Notes under the pieces: model-generated
Seen by the model: the letters and a program-made list of their open reading frames with translations, nothing else
The model's database searches: none
Told to the model about the DNA's origin: nothing
Position numbers and translations under genes: made by a program
Shown: piece after piece, positions 1 through 8,427 of the stretch
Layout of the letters: each line of letters opens with the position of its first letter
Numbering within the stretch: position 1 is the stretch's first letter
Assembly (NCBI GenBank): GCA_026785785.1
Contig: JAJAZI010000210.1
Location: 1 to 12,393, forward strand
Direction of reading: 5' to 3'
Origin: Microbacteriaceae bacterium
Lineage (GTDB): Bacteria > Actinomycetota > Actinomycetes > Actinomycetales > Microbacteriaceae
Length of the DNA stretch: 12,393 nucleotides

Positions 1-1
1 A

Positions 2-511
2 TCCGCCCTCGCCCTTGTCGGCGCCGCCGGCCGACTCAAGGTGCAGGCAAAGGCCCGCGAGGTGCGCGGTATACACCGCGTCGTCATCCGCGACGCCGAC
101 GCGATCAGCGCGATGCTCGTGCACATGGGCGCGGACGCCACAGTGCTGCGCTGGGAGGAGCTGCGCCAGCGCCGGGAGGTGCGCGCGACCGCCAACCGGC
201 TGGTCAACTTCGACGACGCGAACCTGCGCCGCTCCGCGCAGGCCGCCGTCGCCGCCTGCGCCCGGGTCGAACGCGCCCTGGAGATCCTCGACGGGAAGGT
301 GCCGGACCACCTGACCTACGCGGGGGAGCTGCGCCTGAACTTCCGCGACTCCAGCCTCGACGAGCTCGGACACCACGCCGACCCGCCGATGACGAAGGAT
401 GCCGTCGCCGGACGCATCCGCCGGCTCCTCGCGATGGCCGACAAGCGCGCCGTCGACCTCGGCATTCCGGGCACCGACGCGAACCTCCCGCCGGACTACG
501 ACGACGAGTGA
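2..511 (+). CDS. whiA: WhiA, DNA-binding sporulation/division regulator (C-terminal part only)
   Basis: Partial gene: the reading frame is open from the first bases of the window and ends with TGA at 509-511, leaving 169 residues of a family usually a little over 300 residues long. What is missing is the start and most of the N-terminal LAGLIDADG-like domain. Visible family landmarks are the stretch [20 protein letters not shown], the helix-rich block [20 protein letters not shown], and the C-terminal helix-turn-helix region around SLDELG...[15 protein letters not shown]. WhiA is a transcription factor: in Streptomyces it drives sporulation septation genes together with WhiB, and non-sporulating actinobacteria keep it. 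It is classically found just upstream of the gap-pgk-tpiA cluster, as here. A GTG at 41 is in frame but is internal, not the start. Identity is secure from the motifs and the synteny. Confidence 0.95.
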   Translation, partial: SALALVGAAGRLKVQAKAREVRGIHRVVIRDADAISAMLVHMGADATVLRWEELRQRREVRATANRLVNFDDANLRRSAQAAVAACARVERALEILDGKVPDHLTYAGELRLNFRDSSLDELGHHADPPMTKDAVAGRIRRLLAMADKRAVDLGIPGTDANLPPDYDDE

Positions 512-622
512 CGCGGGCGGCATAATCCGCAGGCGCGCTCAACGCATGATAACTAGACTGAAATCGTCACCCGGGTCACGCGGTTTCCGCACCGGGAAAA
601 ATCGAAGCTAGGAGATAAACGA
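512..622 (+). promoter_or_regulatory. sodA leader: possible promoter, small hairpin and ribosome binding site
   Basis: This 111-bp spacer is the most likely place for a sodA promoter. It is less G+C-rich than its surroundings. CATAAT at 521-526 and TAGACT at 554-559 each resemble a -10 hexamer, but neither has a convincing -35 partner, so the promoter call is tentative. CCCGG (570-574) pairs with CCGGG (592-596), enclosing GCGG-TTT-CCGC (580-590), which forms a small imperfect hairpin followed by AAAAA. The ribosome binding site AGGAGA at 610-615 lies 7 bases before the sodA ATG and is strong. The hairpin sits just upstream of that site and does not cover it. Confidence 0.4.
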
Positions 623-2361
<1,739 letters not shown>

Positions 2362-2379
2362 CGACGCGGTGACAGAGGA

Positions 2380-3597
2380 ATGACGCTCCGCACGATCGAT
2401 TCCCTCGGACCGCTGGCGGGCAAGAAAGTCATTGTCCGCTGCGATCTGAACGTTCCGTTGAAGGACGGACAGATCACGGACGACGGGCGGATCCGTGCTT
2501 CCCTGCCTACGCTTGGCGTGCTGGTGGCAGCCGGGGCGCGAGTCATTGTGATCTCGCACCTCGGCCGGCCCGACGGCAGGCCCGACCCGAAGTACAGCCT
2601 CGCCCCTGTCGCCCAGCGGCTGGGCGAGCTGCTCGGGCAGAGCGTCGCCTTCGCGGCGGACACCGTCGGCAGCTCCGCCGCCGAGGTGGCCGCCGGGCTC
2701 GCTGACGGCCACCTCGCGCTGCTCGAGAACCTCAGGTTCGACGCGCGCGAGACCTCGAAGTCCGACGGCGACCGCCGCGAGTTCGCGGCCCAACTCGCCG
2801 CCCTCGGCGACGCATTCGTGTCCGACGGATTCGGCGTCGTACACCGCAAGCAGGCGAGCGTCTACGAACTCGCCGAGCTCCTTCCGAGCTCGGCAGGCAC
2901 GCTCATCGCCACCGAGCTCGCGGTGCTGGACAAGCTCACCGCGACACCGAGCCGGCCGTACACGGTCGTTCTCGGCGGGTCCAAGGTCTCCGACAAGCTC
3001 GGGGTCATCGCGCACCTCCTTCCGCGGGTCGACTCGCTGCTCATCGGCGGCGGCATGCTCTTCACCTTCCTCGCGGCCCTCGGCCACAAGGTCGGCGGCA
3101 GCCTGCTCGAGGAGGACCAGCTCGACGTCGTTCGCGGCTACCTCGACGAGGCGAAGCGCCTCGGCGTCGAGATCGTGTTGCCCACCGACATCGTCGTCGC
3201 CTCGAGATTCGGGCCGGATGCCGAGCACGTCATCGCGCCGGCGGACGGTATCGAGAACACGCCCTTCGGCGCATCCGGACTCGGACTCGACATCGGTCCC
3301 GACACCGCGGCGCGATTCGCCGAGGTCATCCGTGCCTCGAAGACGGTCTTCTGGAACGGGCCGATGGGCGTCTTAGAGCTCGCGCCGTTCGCGGCAGGCA
3401 CGAGGACCGTCGCCCAGGCCCTCACCGAGATCGACGGGCTCTCCGTCGTGGGCGGCGGCGACTCGGCTGCGGCCGTGCGCGTGCTCGGCTTCGCTGACCA
3501 ACAATTTGGACACATTTCAACAGGTGGCGGCGCGAGCCTCGAGTTCCTTGAGGGCAAGCATCTCCCCGGACTGGAGATTCTCGGATGGCAAGCATGA
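2380..3597 (+). CDS. pgk: Phosphoglycerate kinase
   Basis: Monomeric glycolytic kinase of 405 residues, of usual size, making ATP from 1,3-bisphosphoglycerate and ADP. The N-terminal substrate domain has VIVRCDLNVPL (Asp22 and Asn24), SHLGRP (59-64) and FGVVHRKQASVYE. The C-terminal nucleotide domain has LGGSKVSDKLGVI, WNGPMGVLE, GGGDS (358-362) and STGGGASLEFLEGK. The start MTLRTIDSLG fits homologues. The purine stretch AGAGGA touches the ATG directly, too close for normal use; GGTGA at 2369-2373, pairing with the AUCACC part of the 16S tail, is better spaced. Eighteen bases separate it from gap, and its end overlaps the start of tpiA, indicating co-transcription of all three. Confidence 0.97.
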   Translation: MTLRTIDSLGPLAGKKVIVRCDLNVPLKDGQITDDGRIRASLPTLGVLVAAGARVIVISHLGRPDGRPDPKYSLAPVAQRLGELLGQSVAFAADTVGSSAAEVAAGLADGHLALLENLRFDARETSKSDGDRREFAAQLAALGDAFVSDGFGVVHRKQASVYELAELLPSSAGTLIATELAVLDKLTATPSRPYTVVLGGSKVSDKLGVIAHLLPRVDSLLIGGGMLFTFLAALGHKVGGSLLEEDQLDVVRGYLDEAKRLGVEIVLPTDIVVASRFGPDAEHVIAPADGIENTPFGASGLGLDIGPDTAARFAEVIRASKTVFWNGPMGVLELAPFAAGTRTVAQALTEIDGLSVVGGGDSAAAVRVLGFADQQFGHISTGGGASLEFLEGKHLPGLEILGWQA

Positions 3598-4385
3598 CCA
3601 GGAACGGGCGCGTTCCACTGATCGCGGGCAACTGGAAGCTCAACCTCGACCACCTGCAGTCGATCGCCTTCGTACAGAAGCTCGCCTGGAGCCTGAAAGA
3701 TGCGCGGCTCGACTTCAACGACGTCGAGGTCGCGGTGTTCCCGCCGTACACCGACCTCCGCTCGGTGCAGACCCTCATCTCGGCCGACAAGCTCCCACTC
3801 AAGTTCGGCGCGCAAGACCTGTCCGAGCACGACTCCGGCGCCTACACCGGCGAGATCTCCGGGCAGTTCCTCAAGGCCCTCGACTGCAGCTACGTCATCA
3901 TCGGCCATTCCGAACGACGCACCCTGCACAACGAGACCGACGCCGTCGTCGCGGCGAAGACGGCCGCGGCGCTCCGCCACCAGCTCATTCCGGTCATCTG
4001 CGTCGGCGAGACCGCCGAGGACCTCGAGACCCACGGCCCGAGCGCCGTTCCCGTGTCGCAGCTGAAGGTGGCGCTCGCAACAGTGCCGCAGGGCGCCGAC
4101 ATCGTCGTCGCCTACGAGCCCGTCTGGGCGATCGGATCCGGCCAGGCCGCGACCCCCGAGCAGGCCGAGCAGGTGTGCGCCGCGCTGCGGGCCGTCATCG
4201 CCGAGAAAATCGGACAGGATGCTGCCGACACGGCCCGCATCCTCTACGGCGGCTCGGTCAAGTCGGGCAACATCGCCGGATTCATGCGCCAGCCCAACGT
4301 CGATGGGGCGCTTGTGGGCGGGGCGAGCCTCGACATCACCGAGTTCTCCAGCATTGCTCGGTTTCACAAGCATGTCGGCGTCTGA
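3585..4385 (+). CDS. tpiA: Triosephosphate isomerase
   Basis: TIM-barrel enzyme of 266 residues that interconverts dihydroxyacetone phosphate and glyceraldehyde 3-phosphate. The catalytic residues are all present: Lys18 in IAGNWKLN, electrophile His108 in VIIGHSERR and base Glu178 in AYEPVWAIG. The phosphate-binding loops are seen in ILYGGSVKSGN and ALVGGASL near the C-terminus. Two ATG codons are possible. The one at 3585 has GGAGA at 3573-3577 seven bases upstream and overlaps pgk by 13 bp. The one at 3594 overlaps the pgk stop as ATGA but has that same ribosome site 16 bases away. I prefer 3585; the two differ by only three residues, MAS. Either way, overlap with pgk implies translational coupling. 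Confidence 0.96.
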   Translation: MASMTRNGRVPLIAGNWKLNLDHLQSIAFVQKLAWSLKDARLDFNDVEVAVFPPYTDLRSVQTLISADKLPLKFGAQDLSEHDSGAYTGEISGQFLKALDCSYVIIGHSERRTLHNETDAVVAAKTAAALRHQLIPVICVGETAEDLETHGPSAVPVSQLKVALATVPQGADIVVAYEPVWAIGSGQAATPEQAEQVCAALRAVIAEKIGQDAADTARILYGGSVKSGNIAGFMRQPNVDGALVGGASLDITEFSSIARFHKHVGV

Positions 4386-4436
4386 CCAGCCGTTATACTT
4401 ATCAACGGTTTACCGCTGCATTGAAAGGCTTTTCTC
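4386..4436 (+). promoter_or_regulatory. tpiA-secG spacer, AT-rich, possible secG promoter
   Basis: This 51-bp spacer is much richer in A and T than its surroundings. TATACT at 4394-4399 fits the actinobacterial -10 pattern TAnnnT, but no good -35 lies 16-19 bases upstream. A short inverted repeat, CCGTT (4390-4394) with AACGG (4404-4408), encloses it; this could equally be a weak hairpin or a protein site. AAAGG at 4424-4428, 8 bases before the secG GTG, is a plausible ribosome binding site. A promoter here would let secG and rbpA be expressed apart from the glycolytic genes, but this is inference. Confidence 0.35.
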
Positions 4437-4685
4437 GTGGAAATTCTCCAGGTCATCCTGCAGGTCCTGCTCGGCATTACGAGCCTCCTGTTGACCTTGC
4501 TCATTCTCCTGCACCGCGGTCGTGGTGGCGGGCTGTCCGACATGTTCGGCGGTGGAGTGACCTCGAATCTTGGTGCATCCGGCGTCGCGGAGCGTAACCT
4601 CAATCGAATCACGGTGTTCCTCGGGCTTCTCTGGATCACCTGCATCATCGTTCTCGGTCTCATCACCAAGTTCAGCGGAAGTTAG
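4437..4685 (+). CDS. secG: Protein translocase subunit SecG
   Basis: Small inner-membrane protein of 82 residues, the accessory subunit of the SecYEG channel that assists SecA-driven export. Two hydrophobic spans are visible, about residues 3-25 (rich in Leu, Ile and Val) and 58-77. They are joined by the family signature HRGRGGGLSDMFGGG (26-40) in the connecting loop. It starts at a GTG; AAAGG eight bases upstream supports it, and no better start exists. secG directly after tpiA is the standard actinobacterial arrangement. Its TAG stop is embedded in the AGGA ribosome site of rbpA, so the two are very likely translated from one message. Confidence 0.95.
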   Translation: MEILQVILQVLLGITSLLLTLLILLHRGRGGGLSDMFGGGVTSNLGASGVAERNLNRITVFLGLLWITCIIVLGLITKFSGS

Positions 4686-4693
4686 GACGCACC

Positions 4694-5059
4694 ATGGCAT
4701 CAGGTGGAAGTGCAATTCGCGGCTCGCGCGTCGGCTCCGGCCCGATGGGCGAGCAGGATCGCGGTTACCAGACGGAGCGCATTGCCGTCTCCTACTGGGA
4801 CGCGCTCGGCAACCAGACCGTTCGCTACTTCGCGGCGAGCCTTCCTGATGCCGAAATCCCCGCGCTGATCGACTCTCCGCAGTCTGGCCTTCCCGCCGGC
4901 CGCGACAAGGAGAACCCGCCGAGCCTCGTCAAGCTCGAGCCGTACAAGACCCACCTCGCCTACGTGAAGGAACGACGCACCGAGGAAGAGGCGGCCGAGC
5001 TCCTCAACGAGGCACTCGCACAGCTCCGCGCCCGGCGTGGTCGCGTCGCCACGAACTAG
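4694..5059 (+). CDS. rbpA: RNA polymerase-binding protein RbpA
   Basis: Protein of 121 residues, specific to actinobacteria. RbpA binds RNA polymerase and the group 1/2 sigma factor and stabilises the open promoter complex. Family marks are the N-terminal tail motif RGSRVG (9-14), the core segment ending in PDAEIPAL (51-58), a linker, and the C-terminal sigma-interacting helices beginning KTHLAYVKERR (85-95) and ending LRARRG (111-116). The ATG has AGGA at 4684-4687, six bases upstream, overlapping the secG stop. The core has no cysteine at all, so it cannot bind zinc through Cys as the Streptomyces protein does; the Mycobacterium protein also lacks a full set. It lies 8 bp after secG and is the last gene of this arm. 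The identification rests on the tail and sigma-binding motifs. Confidence 0.9.
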   Translation: MASGGSAIRGSRVGSGPMGEQDRGYQTERIAVSYWDALGNQTVRYFAASLPDAEIPALIDSPQSGLPAGRDKENPPSLVKLEPYKTHLAYVKERRTEEEAAELLNEALAQLRARRGRVATN

Positions 5060-5078
5060 CCCCGCGCTAGCCCCGCGC
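5057..5078 (+). repeat. Tandem 11-bp direct repeat over the rbpA stop codon
   Basis: TAGCCCCGCGC occurs twice back to back (5057-5067 and 5068-5078). The first copy begins with the rbpA stop codon, so the second supplies another TAG, though in a different frame. It looks like a local slippage duplication in the convergent spacer. No function is evident. Confidence 0.8.
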
Positions 5079-5117
5079 TCGGCCCGGCCATGCACCGCGC
5101 GACCGGACCCACCGCCG
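5060..5117. other. Convergent spacer between rbpA and pgl
   Basis: Only 58 bp separate the 3' ends of the two opposing transcription units. The sequence is almost entirely G and C. I see the direct repeat at its left end but no stable hairpin with a T tract on either strand, so termination here is likely Rho-dependent, or transcripts overlap at their 3' ends. Confidence 0.6.
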
Positions 5118-5891
5118 CTACTGGTACTCCCGGCTGATCAGCTCCGCCGGCACCTCGGCGGCGGCGGCACTATCGACGAAGAACACGGTGCTCTGTCGCC
5201 CTTGTGCGCCCGCTGCGGGAACCTCGAACGGTGCGGCGCCCGCGAGGGCGAGCCCGAGCGCCGAGGCCTTGTCCGCTCCCGAGAGCGCGAGCCAGATCCG
5301 GTCCGAACGGTTGATCGTGGGGAAGGTGAGGCTCAACCGCTCCGGCGGGGGCTTGGGCGCGTTCCGCACCGCGATGACCGAACGGTCGGTGGTCCTGGTC
5401 CCTGCCGACTCCGGGAAGAGCGAGGCGATATGCCCGTCCGGCCCGACGCCGAGGAAGGTGATGTCGAACGCTGGTGCATCGGCGCCCCCGGAGGCCGCTG
5501 CCCTCAGCTCGGCGGCGTGCGCCTCGGCCGCGGAGTCGAGGTCCGCGGTCTCGCCCGGAGCCGGGAAGGGGTGGATGCACGCGGGGGACAGCGCGACATG
5601 GTCGAGCAGCGCCTCGCGTGCCTGCCGCTCGTTGCGGTCGGCGTGGTCGTGCGCGACCCAGCGTTCGTCGCCCCACCAGACGTGCACTCGCGCCCAGTCG
5701 ACCCGGTCGCGGGCGTCCGACTCGTTGATCGCCGTGAGGATGCCGATCCCGGCGCCTCCGCCGGTCAGCACGATGTGCACCTCGGGCTTCTTGCCGAGCA
5801 GGTCGACCACCTCCATGATGAACCGGGCGGCGACGGCGTCCGCGAGAGCGGGCAGGTCGCGGTGAACGAGCACCCGGCGTTCACTGGTCAT
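5118..5891 (-). CDS. pgl: 6-Phosphogluconolactonase
   Basis: Cytoplasmic hydrolase of 257 residues that opens 6-phosphogluconolactone to 6-phosphogluconate, step two of the oxidative pentose phosphate pathway. Motifs of the glucosamine-6-phosphate isomerase/6PGL fold are clear: TGGGAG (43-48), WWGDERWV (72-79) and GVGPDGHIASLFP (148-160), followed by LSLTFPTINRS. The ATG at 5891 overlaps the opcA stop as ATGA, and GGAGG at 5902-5906 lies 10 bases upstream inside opcA. That ribosome site can pair with CTCC just downstream (a 4-bp stem, 5-base loop), a weak structure that ribosomes finishing opcA would melt. It is the last gene of the minus-strand arm, directly after the genes whose product it consumes. 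Confidence 0.96.
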   Translation of the reverse strand: MTSERRVLVHRDLPALADAVAARFIMEVVDLLGKKPEVHIVLTGGGAGIGILTAINESDARDRVDWARVHVWWGDERWVAHDHADRNERQAREALLDHVALSPACIHPFPAPGETADLDSAAEAHAAELRAAASGGADAPAFDITFLGVGPDGHIASLFPESAGTRTTDRSVIAVRNAPKPPPERLSLTFPTINRSDRIWLALSGADKASALGLALAGAAPFEVPAAGAQGRQSTVFFVDSAAAAEVPAELISREYQ

Positions 5892-6856
5892 CTGGAGCGC
5901 GCCTCCGCGTCCACGGGAGCCTCGACTGTTTCGAGCAACCCTCTTGTTATCACTTCACCGTACAGGTCGTCCGGGCCGAGGCGACGAAGCTCCTCGGCGA
6001 GGCACTCGCGCATGCTGCGGCGGGGCAGCGAGATGTCGTGCACCGGCTGGTTCGGCTGCACGAGGGTGACGATGTTCACGTGCGAGCGGGACAGTTCGAT
6101 CGTTCCAGAGGAGCGGTCGAGCTTGACACCATGGATGCCGCTGGATCCGGCGATCGACGGGGTGACCGCATGCAGCACCGGAAGCTCGAGCTGCAGCTCG
6201 AGCCAGGCGGCGATGAGGGTCGTCGACGGGGAGTCCGCCGCGCCGTGCACCTCCGCCGCGGTGATCGGCTCGTACGGCGGCTGGGCGAGCACCGCGGCGA
6301 GCTGGGCGCGCCACAGGGTGAGTCTCGTCCAGGCGAAGTCGGTGTCTCCGGGGGAGTAGGTGCGGGCGAGGTGATCGAGGAAGCCGCGCGGGTCGCTCTG
6401 CGCCGCGGCATCCGTGATGCGTCGTTGGGCGATGCGCCCGAGCGGTGAGGCGGACGCCACCTCGGGAGCCTCGCTCGGCCACCACGCGACCACGGGGGCG
6501 TCGGGCAGGAGCAGCCCCGTCACGAGGCCCTGCTCGTCCTGGGCCATGTCGCCGTAGGCCTTGAGCACGATGACCTCGCTGGCCCCGGCGTCGCCGCCGA
6601 CCCTGATCTGCGCGTCGAGGCGCGTCGCGTCCCTCGCCGGGGAGTCGGCCGCCGCGGTGGAGATCACGATGACGCGCATCGGATGCTCGCGGGACGCGTC
6701 GTTCGCGGCCTCGATCGCCTCCTCCTCGTGGCCGAGTGAGGTGGAGATGACGAGGGTCAACACGCGCCCAAGGGCGACGGCGCCGCCCTCCTCGCGGATC
6801 TTCACGAGCGTTTTCGAGATGCGGCTCGTGGTGGTATCTGGCAGGTCGACGATCAT
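5888..6856 (-). CDS. opcA: Glucose-6-phosphate dehydrogenase assembly/activator protein OpcA
   Basis: Protein of 322 residues in the OpcA family, found beside zwf in actinobacteria and cyanobacteria, where it is needed for full activity or assembly of glucose-6-phosphate dehydrogenase. It has no catalytic motif; recognisable family stretches are RVGGDAGASEVIVLKAYGD and LLPDAPVVAWWPSEAPE in the middle of the protein. I start it at the ATG giving MIVDLPDTTTSRI: it overlaps the zwf stop as ATGA and has GGAG six bases upstream. A TTG four codons earlier is in frame, but that GGAG lies downstream of it, so it is less likely. The 3' end overlaps pgl in the same ATGA fashion, making zwf-opcA-pgl a tightly coupled trio. 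Confidence 0.94.
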   Translation of the reverse strand: MIVDLPDTTTSRISKTLVKIREEGGAVALGRVLTLVISTSLGHEEEAIEAANDASREHPMRVIVISTAAADSPARDATRLDAQIRVGGDAGASEVIVLKAYGDMAQDEQGLVTGLLLPDAPVVAWWPSEAPEVASASPLGRIAQRRITDAAAQSDPRGFLDHLARTYSPGDTDFAWTRLTLWRAQLAAVLAQPPYEPITAAEVHGAADSPSTTLIAAWLELQLELPVLHAVTPSIAGSSGIHGVKLDRSSGTIELSRSHVNIVTLVQPNQPVHDISLPRRSMRECLAEELRRLGPDDLYGEVITRGLLETVEAPVDAEARSR

Positions 6857-8394
6857 GGGCGTCTCCAAGTTCGGCCGTCCCTCGCGAGGAGGTCATCAGC
6901 GGATGTGGGGCCCCAGGTTCCGGGCCGGTACTGCTCTGGCTGGCCCTGGGTCGCCCAGAACTCCTCGATCGGGTCGAGGATCTTCCAGCTCAGCTCCACC
7001 TCCTGGTGGCGCGGGAACAGGGGAGGGTCGCCGAGCAACACATCCAGGATGAGTCGCTCGTACGCCTCGGGGCTCGCCTCGGTGAAGGCGTGGCCGTAGC
7101 CGAAGTCCATCGTGACGTCGCGCACCTGCATGACCGCCCCCGGAACCTTCGAGCCGAAGCGGATTGTGACTCCCTCGTCGGGCTGCACGCGGATGACGAG
7201 GGCGTTCTGGCCAAGGGCCGAGGTCTGGCTCTCCGCGAACAACTGCTGGGGGGCGCGCTTGAACACGACGGCGATCTCGGTCACCCTCCTGCCCAGTCGC
7301 TTGCCGGCCCTCAGGTAGAACGGCACACCGGCCCAGCGCCTGGTCCCGATGTCGAGCCGCATCGCCGCGAAGGTCTCGGTCGTCGACTCGGGGTTCATGC
7401 CCTCCTCGTCGAGGAAGCCGAGCACCTTCTCGCCACCCTGCCAGCCGCCGGAGTACTGGCCACGCGCGGTGCCCGTCGCCAGGTCCTTCGGCAGCCGCAC
7501 AGCCGACAGCACCTTCTCCTTCTCGGCTCGCAGGTCGGCCGCGTCGAACGAGATGGGCTCCTCCATGGCGGTGAGGGCGAGCAGCTGCAGCAGGTGGTTC
7601 TGGATGACATCACGGGCGGCGCCGATGCCGTCGTAGTAGCCCGCTCGTCCGCCGACCCCGATGTCCTCGGCCATCGTGATCTGCACGTGGTCGACGTGGT
7701 TTGCGTTCCAGATCGGTTCGTAGAGCTGGTTCGCGAAGCGCAGCGCGAGAATGTTCTGCACCGTCTCCTTGCCCAGGTAGTGGTCGATGCGGAACACCGA
7801 GTCGGGTGGGAAGACCGACTCGACCACCTCGTTGAGTTCGCGCGCCGTCGTCAGGTCGCTGCCGAACGGCTTCTCGATCACGACGCGCCGCCACTGGCCG
7901 TCCTTCTGCTCCGCGAGACCGGACCGGCGCAGCTGCTCGGTCACCTCGGGGAACGACTTCGGCGGGATCGACAGGTAGAACGCGTGGTTGCCCATCGTTC
8001 CCCGGTGCACGTCGAGCTCTTCGACGGTGTCCTTGAGCCTGGCGAAGGCCGCATCATCGTCGAACTCGCCCTGCACGAAACGGATGCCCTGCGCGAGCTG
8101 CTTCCACACGTCATCGTCGAACGGGGTCCGGGCGTACTGCTTGACCGCGTCGTGCACGACCTTCTCGAAGTCCTGCGTTTCCCAGTCCCGCCGCGCGAAC
8201 CCCACCAGGGCGAAGCCCGGCGGCAGCAGGCCACGGTTGGCGAGGTCGTAGACCGCGGGCATGAGCTTCTTGCGTGACAGGTCTCCCGTCACGCCGAAGA
8301 TGATGAGCCCACTCGGGCCGGCGATGCGGCTGAGTCGGCGATCGGTGGCCAATCGCAGCGGATTGAACTCCGGGGTGATCTCCACCGGGGGCAT
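6853..8394 (-). CDS. zwf: Glucose-6-phosphate 1-dehydrogenase
   Basis: First enzyme of the oxidative pentose phosphate pathway, 513 residues and full length. It oxidises glucose 6-phosphate to 6-phosphogluconolactone and yields NADPH. The N-terminal dinucleotide fold has FGVTGDLSRKKL (Gly34-Leu39 forming the GxxGDL loop). The active-site signature RIDHYLGKE is at 202-210 with catalytic His205, and VIEKPFGSDL precedes it. The C-terminal domain includes PFYLRAGKRLGRRVTEIAVVFK and ends near IEEFWATQGQP. AAGGAG at 8399-8404 lies 4 bases before the ATG, a strong ribosome site. It follows pgi after 33 bp and overlaps opcA by 4 bp. Confidence 0.97.
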   Translation of the reverse strand: MPPVEITPEFNPLRLATDRRLSRIAGPSGLIIFGVTGDLSRKKLMPAVYDLANRGLLPPGFALVGFARRDWETQDFEKVVHDAVKQYARTPFDDDVWKQLAQGIRFVQGEFDDDAAFARLKDTVEELDVHRGTMGNHAFYLSIPPKSFPEVTEQLRRSGLAEQKDGQWRRVVIEKPFGSDLTTARELNEVVESVFPPDSVFRIDHYLGKETVQNILALRFANQLYEPIWNANHVDHVQITMAEDIGVGGRAGYYDGIGAARDVIQNHLLQLLALTAMEEPISFDAADLRAEKEKVLSAVRLPKDLATGTARGQYSGGWQGGEKVLGFLDEEGMNPESTTETFAAMRLDIGTRRWAGVPFYLRAGKRLGRRVTEIAVVFKRAPQQLFAESQTSALGQNALVIRVQPDEGVTIRFGSKVPGAVMQVRDVTMDFGYGHAFTEASPEAYERLILDVLLGDPPLFPRHQEVELSWKILDPIEEFWATQGQPEQYRPGTWGPTSADDLLARDGRTWRRP

Positions 8395-8427
8395 GCGGCT
8401 CCTTGTTTTCTCTGTCGTATGTTCGCG

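Noticed and set aside
570..596. Hairpin in the sodA leader as an intrinsic terminator for whiA or a riboswitch.
   Set aside because: The stems are only 4-5 bp with an unequal internal loop and A rather than T follows; no known riboswitch pattern is seen.
5037..6359. A 440-codon plus-strand open frame opposite pgl and opcA.
   Set aside because: It is antisense to two recognised genes, Arg/Gly/Ser rich, and has no conserved domain.
7006..8277. A 423-codon plus-strand open frame opposite zwf.
   Set aside because: Mirror frame of an intact Zwf; the composition is that of antisense high-G+C coding sequence.
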